Source of the DNA: CAZLKN01 sp964560135
GTDB lineage: Bacteria > Actinomycetota > JAICYB01
Assembly (NCBI GenBank): GCA_964560135.1
Contig: CAZLKN010000028.1
Coordinates: 1 to 41,697 of the forward strand
Reading direction: 5' to 3'
Length of the DNA: 41,697 nt
Made by a program: the position numbers and the translations under genes. Positions 34,254 to 41,332 of the stretch are shown here, piece by piece. The stretch's first letter is position 1, and each line of letters begins with the position of its first letter. The notes under the pieces are model-generated. The model was given only the letters and a program-made list of their open reading frames with translations, had not been told where the DNA came from and ran no database searches.

Positions 34254-36278
34254 GTGATCGGGATCCTCGTGCTGGCGGCCTGCGTGGCGTGGGGCACCTG
34301 GGTGCTGCGGCTCTGCGGCGTGCCCCTGCGCACCGAGGAGCGCTGGGTGGTGGGGTCGATGCTGGGGCTGGCGGGCGGCGGATGGCTGCTGTACGTGCTC
34401 GCCGCGTCCGCCGGCGGGCTGTCCGCCTGGACGCTGACCGGGTTCGCCGCGCTCGCCGGTCTCACGGGATGGGCGGCCTCCACGCGTCCGCTCGCCCACC
34501 GGGAGCCGGTGGAACGCTGGTTCCTGACCCTGGCGCTGGGCCTTGGCGTGGCCCTGACGGTGATGAACCTCTGGGGCGTGGTGGCACCGTCGGGGGACGG
34601 CTTCGTCGCCCAGGAGCACGTCTGGGCGGACACACCGTTCCACCTGAGCATCATCAACTCGTTCGCCCACCGGGAGAACTATCCGCCCGTCTACCACGTC
34701 GCCCTCGGGGAACAGCTCGGCTACCCGTTCGTCGTGAACTACCTGTCGGCGATCCTCGTCCGGTACGGGCTGGGGATCAGGGCAGGGCTGATCGTGGTCA
34801 ACGTGGCCGTCCAGCTCGGATTCTTCTGCGCGGTGGCGCTGCTCACGGTACGCCTCACGGGTTCGCGCCGGGCCGGCGTGATCGCGGCCGGCGTGCTGTT
34901 CGCGCTGGGCAACCTCGGATTCCTGGCCATCCCGGGTGACATCGCGGCGGCCGGAGGCGTTGGCGCCTGGATCTCCGATCTGCCGTGGTCCTACACCGGG
35001 GGCGCCTTGGGCGAGGAGGGACGGGAGCGATTCGGCACCGGCCTGTACCTCGGGAGCCCCACCTTCATCTTCTTCCTGCCCCGGCGCTCCGGTGCCTTCG
35101 GCCTGGCGGTGGGAGCGGCCCTGCTGATCGTCCTCCATGAGCTCGTGCGCCGCCGGCGTGCGGGGACCGCGGTGGTCACCGGCCTCATGATCGGGCTGCT
35201 GCCCCGGGTCCACGGGCACAGCCTGCTCGCGGTCGTGATCGTGGCCCTGACGTGGGCTGCGCTGATCCCGGTGTGGGAGGGCCGCGCCTCCCGGGACGGC
35301 TGGATCCGCCCGTGGCGGGAGGCCGTGGGGCCGTGGCTGCTCGCCGGCACCGTGGCGCTCGGCGTCGGTCTGCCTCAGCTCGCCGGGATCGGGGGCCAGG
35401 CCTCGGGGTTCCTGTCCTGGTGGGTGGGCTGGATCGGGGAGCCGAACTCCGCGGCACAGCGCCTGGCCGAGGTGGCGGGAGCGGACCGGGTCGGCGCCGC
35501 CCTCGGGTTCCTCTGGGCCCTGGGCTGGTTCTGGGTCCTGAATGCCGGGGTGCTCCTCCTGCTCGCCGTGCTGGCCTGGCGCCGGGCGGACGCGCAGCTT
35601 CGCCTCTTCTACGCCCCGTTCGTCGTGCTGTGGGTTTTCGCCAACCTGGTCCGCACCCAGCCCTGGGAATGGGACAACAACAACTTCTTCGTGTACTGGC
35701 AGATGGCAACGGTGATCCTCGTGGCACCCTGGCTGGCCTCGCTGTGGCCCTCCGAGGAGGCGAGCGAGCTGGTCCGCCGCTCGCGCGCGGCCCTGGCGGG
35801 GGTCCTCCTGGTTTCGCTGACCCTGGGCGGGGTTCTGTCGTTCCTGTACGCGGCGCAGACCCGCCACCATCTGTGGACCCGGCAGGAGGCCGCCTTCGTC
35901 GCCGAGGTACGCCGGCACGTTGCCGCGGACGAGCCGGTCCTCACCGGCAGCGGCCACACCCATCCCGTCCCGGCCCTGTCGGGCCGCCAGGTGTACACGG
36001 GCTTCCCGGGGTGGCTCGTCACGCACGGGCTGGACTGGCACACCTACGAGACACGGCTGACGGAGATGCTGTCCGGCGACGTGGAGCTCATGCGCGACCT
36101 CGGCATCCGGTACGTGGTCATCGGTCCGTGGGAGCTCGGGTACCTGGCCGAGCGGGGCCTGACCCTCCCCGAGGTGTTCGACGACCCGCGCGTCTTCCGG
36201 GAGGTCGTGACCGCGCAGCCCGGAGGCCGGGACTGGCGGCTGCTCGAACTCCGGCCCGCAGCCCGGTCGGGCTCCTAG
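34254..36278 (+). CDS. Large multi-spanning membrane protein, probable GT-C glycosyltransferase
   Basis: 674 residues, GTG start after a G-rich Shine-Dalgarno (AAGGGGGAA). About twelve hydrophobic spans fill residues 1-540. Loop 1 has HVWADTPFHLSIINSFAH, an Asp-x-x-x-His arrangement seen in GT-C enzymes and related families. The C-terminal soluble part (about 545-674) includes GIRYVVIGPWEL, as in bacterial GT-C proteins. Forms an operon with the preceding gene. Ends tail-to-tail with the LLM gene, sharing CTAG. Confidence 0.7.
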   Translation: MIGILVLAACVAWGTWVLRLCGVPLRTEERWVVGSMLGLAGGGWLLYVLAASAGGLSAWTLTGFAALAGLTGWAASTRPLAHREPVERWFLTLALGLGVALTVMNLWGVVAPSGDGFVAQEHVWADTPFHLSIINSFAHRENYPPVYHVALGEQLGYPFVVNYLSAILVRYGLGIRAGLIVVNVAVQLGFFCAVALLTVRLTGSRRAGVIAAGVLFALGNLGFLAIPGDIAAAGGVGAWISDLPWSYTGGALGEEGRERFGTGLYLGSPTFIFFLPRRSGAFGLAVGAALLIVLHELVRRRRAGTAVVTGLMIGLLPRVHGHSLLAVVIVALTWAALIPVWEGRASRDGWIRPWREAVGPWLLAGTVALGVGLPQLAGIGGQASGFLSWWVGWIGEPNSAAQRLAEVAGADRVGAALGFLWALGWFWVLNAGVLLLLAVLAWRRADAQLRLFYAPFVVLWVFANLVRTQPWEWDNNNFFVYWQMATVILVAPWLASLWPSEEASELVRRSRAALAGVLLVSLTLGGVLSFLYAAQTRHHLWTRQEAAFVAEVRRHVAADEPVLTGSGHTHPVPALSGRQVYTGFPGWLVTHGLDWHTYETRLTEMLSGDVELMRDLGIRYVVIGPWELGYLAERGLTLPEVFDDPRVFREVVTAQPGGRDWRLLELRPAARSGS

Positions 36279-37291
36279 ACGAGCGCCGCCATCTCCTCGA
36301 GCATCTCGAGGCGGTGGGCCTGGTCGAAGCCCATCATCTGGCACACGAGGACCGACGCGCCGGCTTCCGCGAAGGCGGCGAAGCGCTCCTTCACGTAGCC
36401 GGGCGGACCGATCGCGGACACCTCGTCCACCATGGCATCGGTCACCCGGGCGGCAGCCTCGTCGCGCTTGCGGTCCAGGTACAGGTCCTGGATCTCCACG
36501 GCTTCCCGCTCGTAGCCGTACCGGCGGTAGAGGCGGTTGTAGAAGTTGCGCTCCCGTGATCCCATGCCGCCGATGTACAGGGCGAAGAAGTGTTTGGCGA
36601 AGGTGCGGGGACCGTCGGGCTCGTCGGTCACGCACACCGCCAGCGACGGCATGACCTCCAAGGGGGCGAGATCCCCGGAGCGCTTGGCCCTCCCGGCCTC
36701 CAACGGCTCGCGGAAGACCTCGCCGGCCTTCTCGGGGGAGTAGAACACCGGCATCCAGCCGTCGGCGAGCTCCGCGGTCATCTCGACGTTGCGGGGGCCC
36801 AGAGAGGCGACCACGATCGGGACCGCGTCCCTGACCGGATGGTTGATCAGGCGCAGGCCTTTGCGGAGGTCGAAGATCTCGCCTTCGTAGACGACCTTGT
36901 CCCTACGGAGGGCCATGCGGACGATGTCGATGGTCTCGCGGGTCCGCTGCAGCGGCTTGCGGAACGGGATCCCGTGCCAACCCTCGATCACCTGGGGGCC
37001 CGAGGTGCCGATACCCAGGATCGTCCGCCCGTTGGAGAGCGCGTCCAGGGTGGCCGCGGACTGGGCGATCATCGCGGGCGTCCGCGAGTAGACGTTCACG
37101 ATGCCGGTGGCCAGCCCGATCCGCTCGGTGTGGTTCACGAGCGAGGTCAGGAGCATGAAGGCGTCGTGGCTCCATGCCTCCGCCACCCACACGGAGTGGT
37201 ATCCGAGACGGTCGGCGGCCCGGACGAACTCCTCGATCTCCTCGCGGGTCATCGCGCCTTCGGCGTAGGGCAGGGCGACGGCGAGCTGCAT
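36275..37291 (-). CDS. LLM-class (luciferase-like) flavin/F420 oxidoreductase
   Basis: 338 residues; start chosen at the ATG preceded by AGGAGG, not the longer open frame. TIM-barrel of the bacterial luciferase/F420-dependent family: VALPYAEGAMTREEIEEFVR, YHSVWVAEAWSHDAF, ATGIVNVYSRTPAMIAQSAA, LGIGTSGPQVIEGWHG. This fits the actinobacterial F420-using subgroup, but cofactor and substrate cannot be told from sequence. Divergent from ruvC with 82 bases between. Confidence 0.88.
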   Translation of the reverse strand: MQLAVALPYAEGAMTREEIEEFVRAADRLGYHSVWVAEAWSHDAFMLLTSLVNHTERIGLATGIVNVYSRTPAMIAQSAATLDALSNGRTILGIGTSGPQVIEGWHGIPFRKPLQRTRETIDIVRMALRRDKVVYEGEIFDLRKGLRLINHPVRDAVPIVVASLGPRNVEMTAELADGWMPVFYSPEKAGEVFREPLEAGRAKRSGDLAPLEVMPSLAVCVTDEPDGPRTFAKHFFALYIGGMGSRERNFYNRLYRRYGYEREAVEIQDLYLDRKRDEAAARVTDAMVDEVSAIGPPGYVKERFAAFAEAGASVLVCQMMGFDQAHRLEMLEEMAALV

Positions 37292-37361
37292 GTGTCCTCC
37301 TCGCTGGCGGTTGCGGGGACCAGCTTCCCGCAGGTTCCTCGCTTGTGTCACCCGAGGCCCC

Positions 37362-37367
37362 TACTCT
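37362..37367 (+). promoter_or_regulatory. TACTCT -10 box for ruvC, leaderless-type
   Basis: TACTCT is six bases before the ruvC ATG. Confidence 0.55.
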
Positions 37368-37373
37368 CGTGAC

Positions 37374-37877
37374 ATGCGAGTCCTCGGACTGGACCCCGGG
37401 CTGACCTGTGCCGGCTACGGCGTGGTAGAGGAGGTGCGGGGTGGCCTGCGGGTCGTGGCCTTCGGCACGATCCGGACACGCCGCGACGCTATCGCGGTGC
37501 GCCTGGCCACCTTGTATACGCAGTTCAGCGAGCTGATCCGGTCCCACGAGCCGGAGGCGGTCGCGGTGGAGCGCGTCCTGTTCAGCGCCAACGCCCGCAC
37601 CGCGATGTCGGTCGGTCAGGCCGCCGGCGTCGCGCTGCTGGCCGCCGCCCAGGGGGGCTGCGAGGTCGCCGAGTACACGCCCAACGAGGTGAAGCTGACC
37701 GTCGCCGGGTACGGGGGCGCCGACAAGCAGCAGGTCCAGTCGATGGTATCCCGCATCCTGCGCATGACCGAGCCCCCCAAGTCACCCGACGCGGCCGACG
37801 CGCTGGCGCTGGCGATCACCCACCTGCACTCACGGCGCCTCCGCGCGCTGGCCAAGGAGGCGATCTCCTCTGCTTGA
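37374..37877 (+). CDS. ruvC: Holliday junction resolvase RuvC
   Basis: 167 residues, full length. Dimeric endonuclease that cuts Holliday junctions. Starts MRVLGLDPGLTCAGYG with catalytic Asp7; Glu in AVERVLF and the Asp pair in SPDAADALALAITH complete the acidic cluster. First of the ruvC-ruvA-ruvB operon. Confidence 0.97.
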   Translation: MRVLGLDPGLTCAGYGVVEEVRGGLRVVAFGTIRTRRDAIAVRLATLYTQFSELIRSHEPEAVAVERVLFSANARTAMSVGQAAGVALLAAAQGGCEVAEYTPNEVKLTVAGYGGADKQQVQSMVSRILRMTEPPKSPDAADALALAITHLHSRRLRALAKEAISSA

Positions 37878-37881
37878 CCAC

Positions 37882-38448
37882 GTGAGCGGAGAGGTGCTCG
37901 GGATCTCCGCCGACGCGGCGATCATCGGGGTCGGTGGGATCGGGATCCGGGTCCAGATGGCCACCGCCGATCTGGCCGTGCTGAGCGGCCGGGCCACCGT
38001 CTACACGGTGCTGCACGTCCGCGAGGACGAGGTCCACCTGTTCGGGTTCGCCACGGAGGAGGGAAGGCAGCTCTTCAAGGCCCTGACCTCGGTGAACGGG
38101 GTGGGGCCGCGGCTCGCATTGGCCATCCTGTCCTTCCATCCCCCCGCGGCGCTGGAGCGCGTGCTGGCGGCGGGGGACGCCGACGCCCTCGCGCTGGTAT
38201 CCGGCGTGGGCAAGAAGACGGCCCAGCGCGTCGTCCTGGAGTTGAAGGACAAGCTCGGGGTGGTCCAGGTGGAGACGGCCTCCGGGGCCGCCGCGGAGGT
38301 GCGGGAGGCGCTGAAGGGCCTCGGCTACACCGCCCAGGAAGTCCAGGACGTCGTGGCGCAGCTCCCGGCGGACGGCGATGCCCCGACACTGCTTCGCCAC
38401 GCCCTGCGCGTCCTCGGGGCCAAAGAACCCGCGGTGATGGACCGATGA
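37882..38448 (+). CDS. ruvA: Holliday junction branch-migration protein RuvA
   Basis: 188 residues from GTG 37882. Tetramer that binds the junction and loads RuvB. OB-fold at the N-terminus, then two helix-hairpin-helix segments (FKALTSVNGVGPRLALAIL and LVSGVGKKTAQRVVLELKDK) and the C-terminal RuvB-binding domain. Homologues begin about four residues earlier, where this frame reads CTG CTT GAC CAC; CTG at 37870 could be the real start, overlapping ruvC. Confidence 0.95.
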   Translation: MSGEVLGISADAAIIGVGGIGIRVQMATADLAVLSGRATVYTVLHVREDEVHLFGFATEEGRQLFKALTSVNGVGPRLALAILSFHPPAALERVLAAGDADALALVSGVGKKTAQRVVLELKDKLGVVQVETASGAAAEVREALKGLGYTAQEVQDVVAQLPADGDAPTLLRHALRVLGAKEPAVMDR

Positions 38449-39488
38449 GCGGCCCGGTGGAGGACGGCGCCAGGATCCTGGCAGCTGAGCCCATCCCCGA
38501 CGACCTCGACACCGATCGCTCCCTGCGCCCCCGGACGCTCGAGGAGTTCGTCGGGCAGTCCGAGGTGAAGGAGCACCTGGCCATCGTGCTGGGTGCCGCC
38601 AAGCAGCGGGGCGAGGCGTGCCCACACATCCTGTTCACGGGCCCCCCGGGCCTCGGGAAGACATCGCTCGCCCACATCGTGGCCGCCGAGATGGGGGCCC
38701 AGATCCGGGTCACCTCGGGGCCGGCCATGGAACGCCCTGGTGATCTGGTGGCCATCCTGTCGAACCTCGAGCCGGGCGACGTGCTGTTCGTGGACGAGAT
38801 CCACCGGCTCCACCGGGCCGTCGAGGAGGTGTTGTACCCGGCGATGGAGGACGGGGCCGTGGACATCGTCCTGGGCAAGGGGCCCGCGGCACGCACACTC
38901 CATTTCCCGCTGGAGCCGTTCACCCTGATCGGTGCGACCACGCGAACCGGGATGATCACCGGGCCGCTGCGCGACCGGTTCGGCTTCCCCAGCCGGCTGG
39001 AGTACTACTCGGCCGACGAGCTGGAGCACGTGGTGGTGCGCTCGGCCCGACTCCTGGAGGTCGAGATCGAGGGTGCGGGTGCGCGGGAGGTCGCCCGGCG
39101 AGCGCGGGGCACGCCACGGATCGCGAACCGGCTGCTGCAGCGCGTGCGCGACTACGCGCAGGTCCGGGCGGACGGACGGATCAGCGCCGAGGTCGCGGAG
39201 CGGGCGCTGGCCGTGTTCCACATCGACCCCTTGGGGCTCGACCGCGTCGACCTGGCGATCCTGCGGTCGCTGGTCGAGAAGTACGCCGGGGGCCCGGTCG
39301 GCGTGTCCACCCTGGCCATCGCGGTGGGGGAGGACCCGGAGACGATCGAGGACGTGTACGAGCCCTACCTGGTCCAGACCGGATTCCTCGCCCGCACCCC
39401 CCGTGGCCGTGTCGCCACAGAGGCCGCCTGGCGACACCTGGGCTTCGAGCCTCCCGCCCCCCGGGCGGTCGGCGACCGCCTCTTCTGA
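38445..39488 (+). CDS. ruvB: Holliday junction branch-migration ATPase RuvB
   Basis: 347 residues. AAA+ motor: RPRTLEEFVGQ, Walker A GPPGLGKTSLAH, Walker B FVDEIHRL, sensor ATTRTGMI and RFGFPSRLEYY, and the C-terminal winged helix (TLAIAVGEDPETIEDVYEPY). ATG overlaps the ruvA stop (ATGA). Confidence 0.98.
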   Translation: MSGPVEDGARILAAEPIPDDLDTDRSLRPRTLEEFVGQSEVKEHLAIVLGAAKQRGEACPHILFTGPPGLGKTSLAHIVAAEMGAQIRVTSGPAMERPGDLVAILSNLEPGDVLFVDEIHRLHRAVEEVLYPAMEDGAVDIVLGKGPAARTLHFPLEPFTLIGATTRTGMITGPLRDRFGFPSRLEYYSADELEHVVVRSARLLEVEIEGAGAREVARRARGTPRIANRLLQRVRDYAQVRADGRISAEVAERALAVFHIDPLGLDRVDLAILRSLVEKYAGGPVGVSTLAIAVGEDPETIEDVYEPYLVQTGFLARTPRGRVATEAAWRHLGFEPPAPRAVGDRLF

Positions 39489-39514
39489 CCGCCTCACCCC
39501 CCGGCAGCCGCTCG

Positions 39515-39520
39515 TAGACT
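39515..39520 (+). promoter_or_regulatory. TAGACT -10 box, leaderless-type start
   Basis: TAGACT is seven bases before the ATG at 39528. Confidence 0.55.
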
Positions 39521-39527
39521 GGCGACG

Positions 39528-39740
39528 ATGCAGGGTATCGGGAAGCTGCTGATGGCGGGTGCGGTTCTCCTGTTCCTGGCCGGCGCCGTCGTGTACCTCC
39601 TCGGCCACTTCGGGGGCGGGTTCCTGCCGGGGGACATCGTCATCCGGCGTGAGAACTTCACGTTCATGTTCCCGATCGTCACGATGATCGTGCTCTCCGT
39701 GATCCTGACGCTGCTGCTGAACCTCTTCTTCCGCAGGTAG
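39528..39740 (+). CDS. DUF2905-type small membrane protein
   Basis: 70 residues with two hydrophobic spans (about 5-27 and 46-68) separated by the conserved loop FLPGDIVIRRENFTFMFP. This family often follows ruvB in bacteria. Function unknown. Confidence 0.85.
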   Translation: MQGIGKLLMAGAVLLFLAGAVVYLLGHFGGGFLPGDIVIRRENFTFMFPIVTMIVLSVILTLLLNLFFRR

Positions 39741-39763
39741 ACGCCCGGAAGCGGAGGAGTTGC

Positions 39764-39769
39764 TATCGT
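39764..39769 (+). promoter_or_regulatory. TATCGT -10 box for the Fe-S carrier gene, with leader
   Basis: TATCGT is followed by a leader of about 45 bases that ends in a GGGAGG Shine-Dalgarno before ATG 39819. An in-frame GTG at 39768 overlaps the box and would add 17 poorly conserved residues, so it is rejected. Confidence 0.45.
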
Positions 39770-39818
39770 GGAGCCGGCGGTTCCATGTGCGGCCGCCGGA
39801 GACCAGGGAGGTTCCCGG

Positions 39819-40163
39819 ATGGAGACGCAGAAGCAGACGATCTTCGGCCTCACGGCGCGCGCGGCAGAGAAGGTGCGCGAGTTGATGGCCCAGGAGGGCG
39901 CAGCCGACACCGCCGCCCTCCGGCTCGAGGTGCAGCCCGGTGGCTGCGCGGGCTTCAAATACGGGTTGTTCTTCGACGACCAGATCACCGATGGCGACCT
40001 GGTGGAGGAGACCGAGGGTGTCCGCGTCGTGTGCGACACGATGTCGGCGCCCTACCTCCGCGGGGTTGTGGTGGACTGGGCGGAATCCCTTCAGCAGTCG
40101 GGCTTCGTGATCGAAAACCCGAACGCGGGCGGACGCTGCGCCTGCGGAGACTCGTTCCACTAA
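39819..40163 (+). CDS. A-type iron-sulfur cluster carrier (HesB/IscA/ErpA)
   Basis: 114 residues. Receives and hands on Fe-S clusters. The three ligand cysteines are in GGCAGFKYGL (about 46) and CACGDSFH at the end (CxC). Start placed by GGGAGG. Seventeen bases before the selenoprotein-like peroxiredoxin, so probably the same transcript. Confidence 0.93.
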   Translation: METQKQTIFGLTARAAEKVRELMAQEGAADTAALRLEVQPGGCAGFKYGLFFDDQITDGDLVEETEGVRVVCDTMSAPYLRGVVVDWAESLQQSGFVIENPNAGGRCACGDSFH

Positions 40164-40180
40164 CGAGCGGGGGCGGATCG

Positions 40181-40645
40181 ATGATCCAGGAAGGCACACC
40201 CGCACCCGACATCCGGGCCGAATCGACCCTCGGCGAGTTCCGTCTGGAGGACCACATCCAGTCGGGTCCGCTGGTGCTGTTCTTCTACGTCAAGGCCGAC
40301 ACCCCCGGGTGAACGACCGAGGCCCTCGAGTTCGAGGCATGGGCTGAGCGGTTCAAGGAGATGGGCGCACACGTCGCCGGATGCTCCGTGGACACCGTGG
40401 AGGACCAGCGCGCGTTCGCCGAGAAGAGCGACCTCAGCTACCCGCTGATCGCCGATCCGGAGGGAGAGATCTCGCGCGCCTACGGCGCCTACAAGGACGA
40501 CTGGAAGCTCGCGGGCCGGGTCACCGCGGTGATCGGCGAGGACGGCTCGATCCTCAGGATCTATCCGGACGCGCCCCTCAACGGCGCCGGCCACGCTGAA
40601 GCCGTCTACCGTGACGTCCGTGAGTTCGTGGAGGGCGCTTCCTGA
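40181..40645 (+). CDS. Peroxiredoxin with in-frame TGA, probable selenocysteine protein
   Basis: Read through the TGA at 40310-40312, this is a 154-residue peroxiredoxin of the Bcp/PrxQ-AhpE kind that reduces hydrogen peroxide and organic peroxides. The active-site segment reads FFYVKADTPG-U-TTEALEF: TGA falls exactly at the peroxidatic Cys of the family motif TPGCTTEA (residue 44). The frame continues as a normal thioredoxin fold with IADPEGEISRAYGAY and the active-site Arg in AGRVTAVIG. The usual resolving Cys five residues later is Leu; Cys68 replaces the common Val of GVS. The Pro of PxxxTxxC is Val37. A SECIS-like hairpin follows the TGA. No selA, selB, selC or selD is in the window. Confidence 0.88.
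40310..40338 (+). promoter_or_regulatory. Bacterial SECIS-like hairpin after the TGA codon
   Basis: After TGA (40310-40312) the stem 40322-40328 / 40333-40338 forms six pairs with one bulged C (40323), closing a four-base loop AGTT (40329-40332). Sixteen bases separate TGA from the apical loop. From memory, bacterial SECIS elements have a small loop with a G in the first two positions and a loop 16-37 bases from TGA; this one fits at the short end. Confidence 0.65.
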
Positions 40646-40651
40646 CATCCT

Positions 40652-40963
40652 GTGACCACCCACGATCCCGACTGCGAACTCTGCCTGGCGCACCGCCTGT
40701 CCGAGTGGTTCTACGAGGACGAGGAATGCTGGGTGGCGGCGTGCATCGTGTGCTCCACGCCGATGGTGGTGTGGCGGTTCCACGGTCTGCCTGATCCGGA
40801 CACCGAGGAGCGCCTCCTCGGACGCCTGGCCCCGGTGGCGGACGAGACCTTCGGTGCAGGTGCCTGGTGGACCGATGCCCGCCGCCGGAACATCCCCGAC
40901 CATTGGCATTGCCACGCGCGGCCTGCCGGCGGGTTCTTCGGTGCAGGCGTCGTTCGGCGCTGA
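40652..40963 (+). CDS. Small HIT-like protein with CxxC pairs
   Basis: 103 residues, GTG start six bases after the selenoprotein stop. N-terminal CELC and a second CIVC pair suggest zinc binding; the C-terminal HWHCHARP keeps the H-x-H-x-H spacing of a histidine triad and is followed by no further domain. The middle (MVVWRFHGLPDPDTEERLLGRL) resembles part of a HIT fold but is much shorter than the family. It may be a reduced HIT protein or a zinc protein that only resembles one. No function assigned. Confidence 0.7.
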   Translation: MTTHDPDCELCLAHRLSEWFYEDEECWVAACIVCSTPMVVWRFHGLPDPDTEERLLGRLAPVADETFGAGAWWTDARRRNIPDHWHCHARPAGGFFGAGVVRR

Positions 40964-41332
40964 GCACAGTCTCCGCCGAACGTGGTATGCTCGCTGTCCT
41001 GCGGTAAGCGCTCCGGTTGGAGAGCTTGACACAGACCGCTAGAATGAAACGTTGTTGGTGGTCTCCCGTGAAGGGAACCGCCGGATAGTGTAGACTGAAG
41101 AGATGCTGGGGGTGACTCCGGCAGATCCAGATGGGTCCGCTCTCGGATCCCCTGTTCCTTGAGAACTGCATAGTGCGGGTTGTCCTGAGGGCAACCGTCT
41201 GATTCCATCCAAAGTTCAGTGAGATCCTGCATCCACGGCACCGGTTGGGGTCGCGAGCTCCGCATCGCGGCACGACCGGATACGGCTGTGGGTGAAGGGA
41301 TCGCCCAACTCGGGAAGCAGAAGTATAGGTTT
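40964..41332 (+). promoter_or_regulatory. rRNA operon promoter and leader region, no gene
   Basis: The 369 bases hold the rRNA promoter and leader. TTGGAG (41017-41022) and TAGAAT (41040-41045) are 17 bases apart and give the best sigma-70-type promoter. Other -10-like hexamers are TATGCT (40986-40991) and TAGACT (41091-41096), so there may be several promoters. A boxA-like CCTTGAGAACTGCATAGTG follows at 41157-41175. No open frame is credible. Confidence 0.65.
41157..41175 (+). promoter_or_regulatory. BoxA-like antitermination element
   Basis: The stretch CCTTGAGAACTGCATAGTG resembles the TTGAGAACT/TTTGAAAACT element ahead of 16S in Gram-positive rRNA operons, which recruits Nus factors. Confidence 0.55.

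Noticed and set aside
34032..36635. Minus-strand open frame of about 870 codons across the membrane proteins
   Set aside because: Antisense to two hydrophobic genes and compositionally unlike any protein; no start signal.
40181..40312. Peroxiredoxin read as a pseudogene or two short genes split by a stop codon
   Set aside because: There is one stop only, it is TGA, it is at the catalytic cysteine codon, the frame on both sides is intact and a SECIS-like hairpin follows. Random decay would not choose that codon.
41026..41045. TTGACA with TAGAAT as an rRNA promoter
   Set aside because: The spacing is eight bases; TTGGAG at 41017 gives 17 bases and is preferred.
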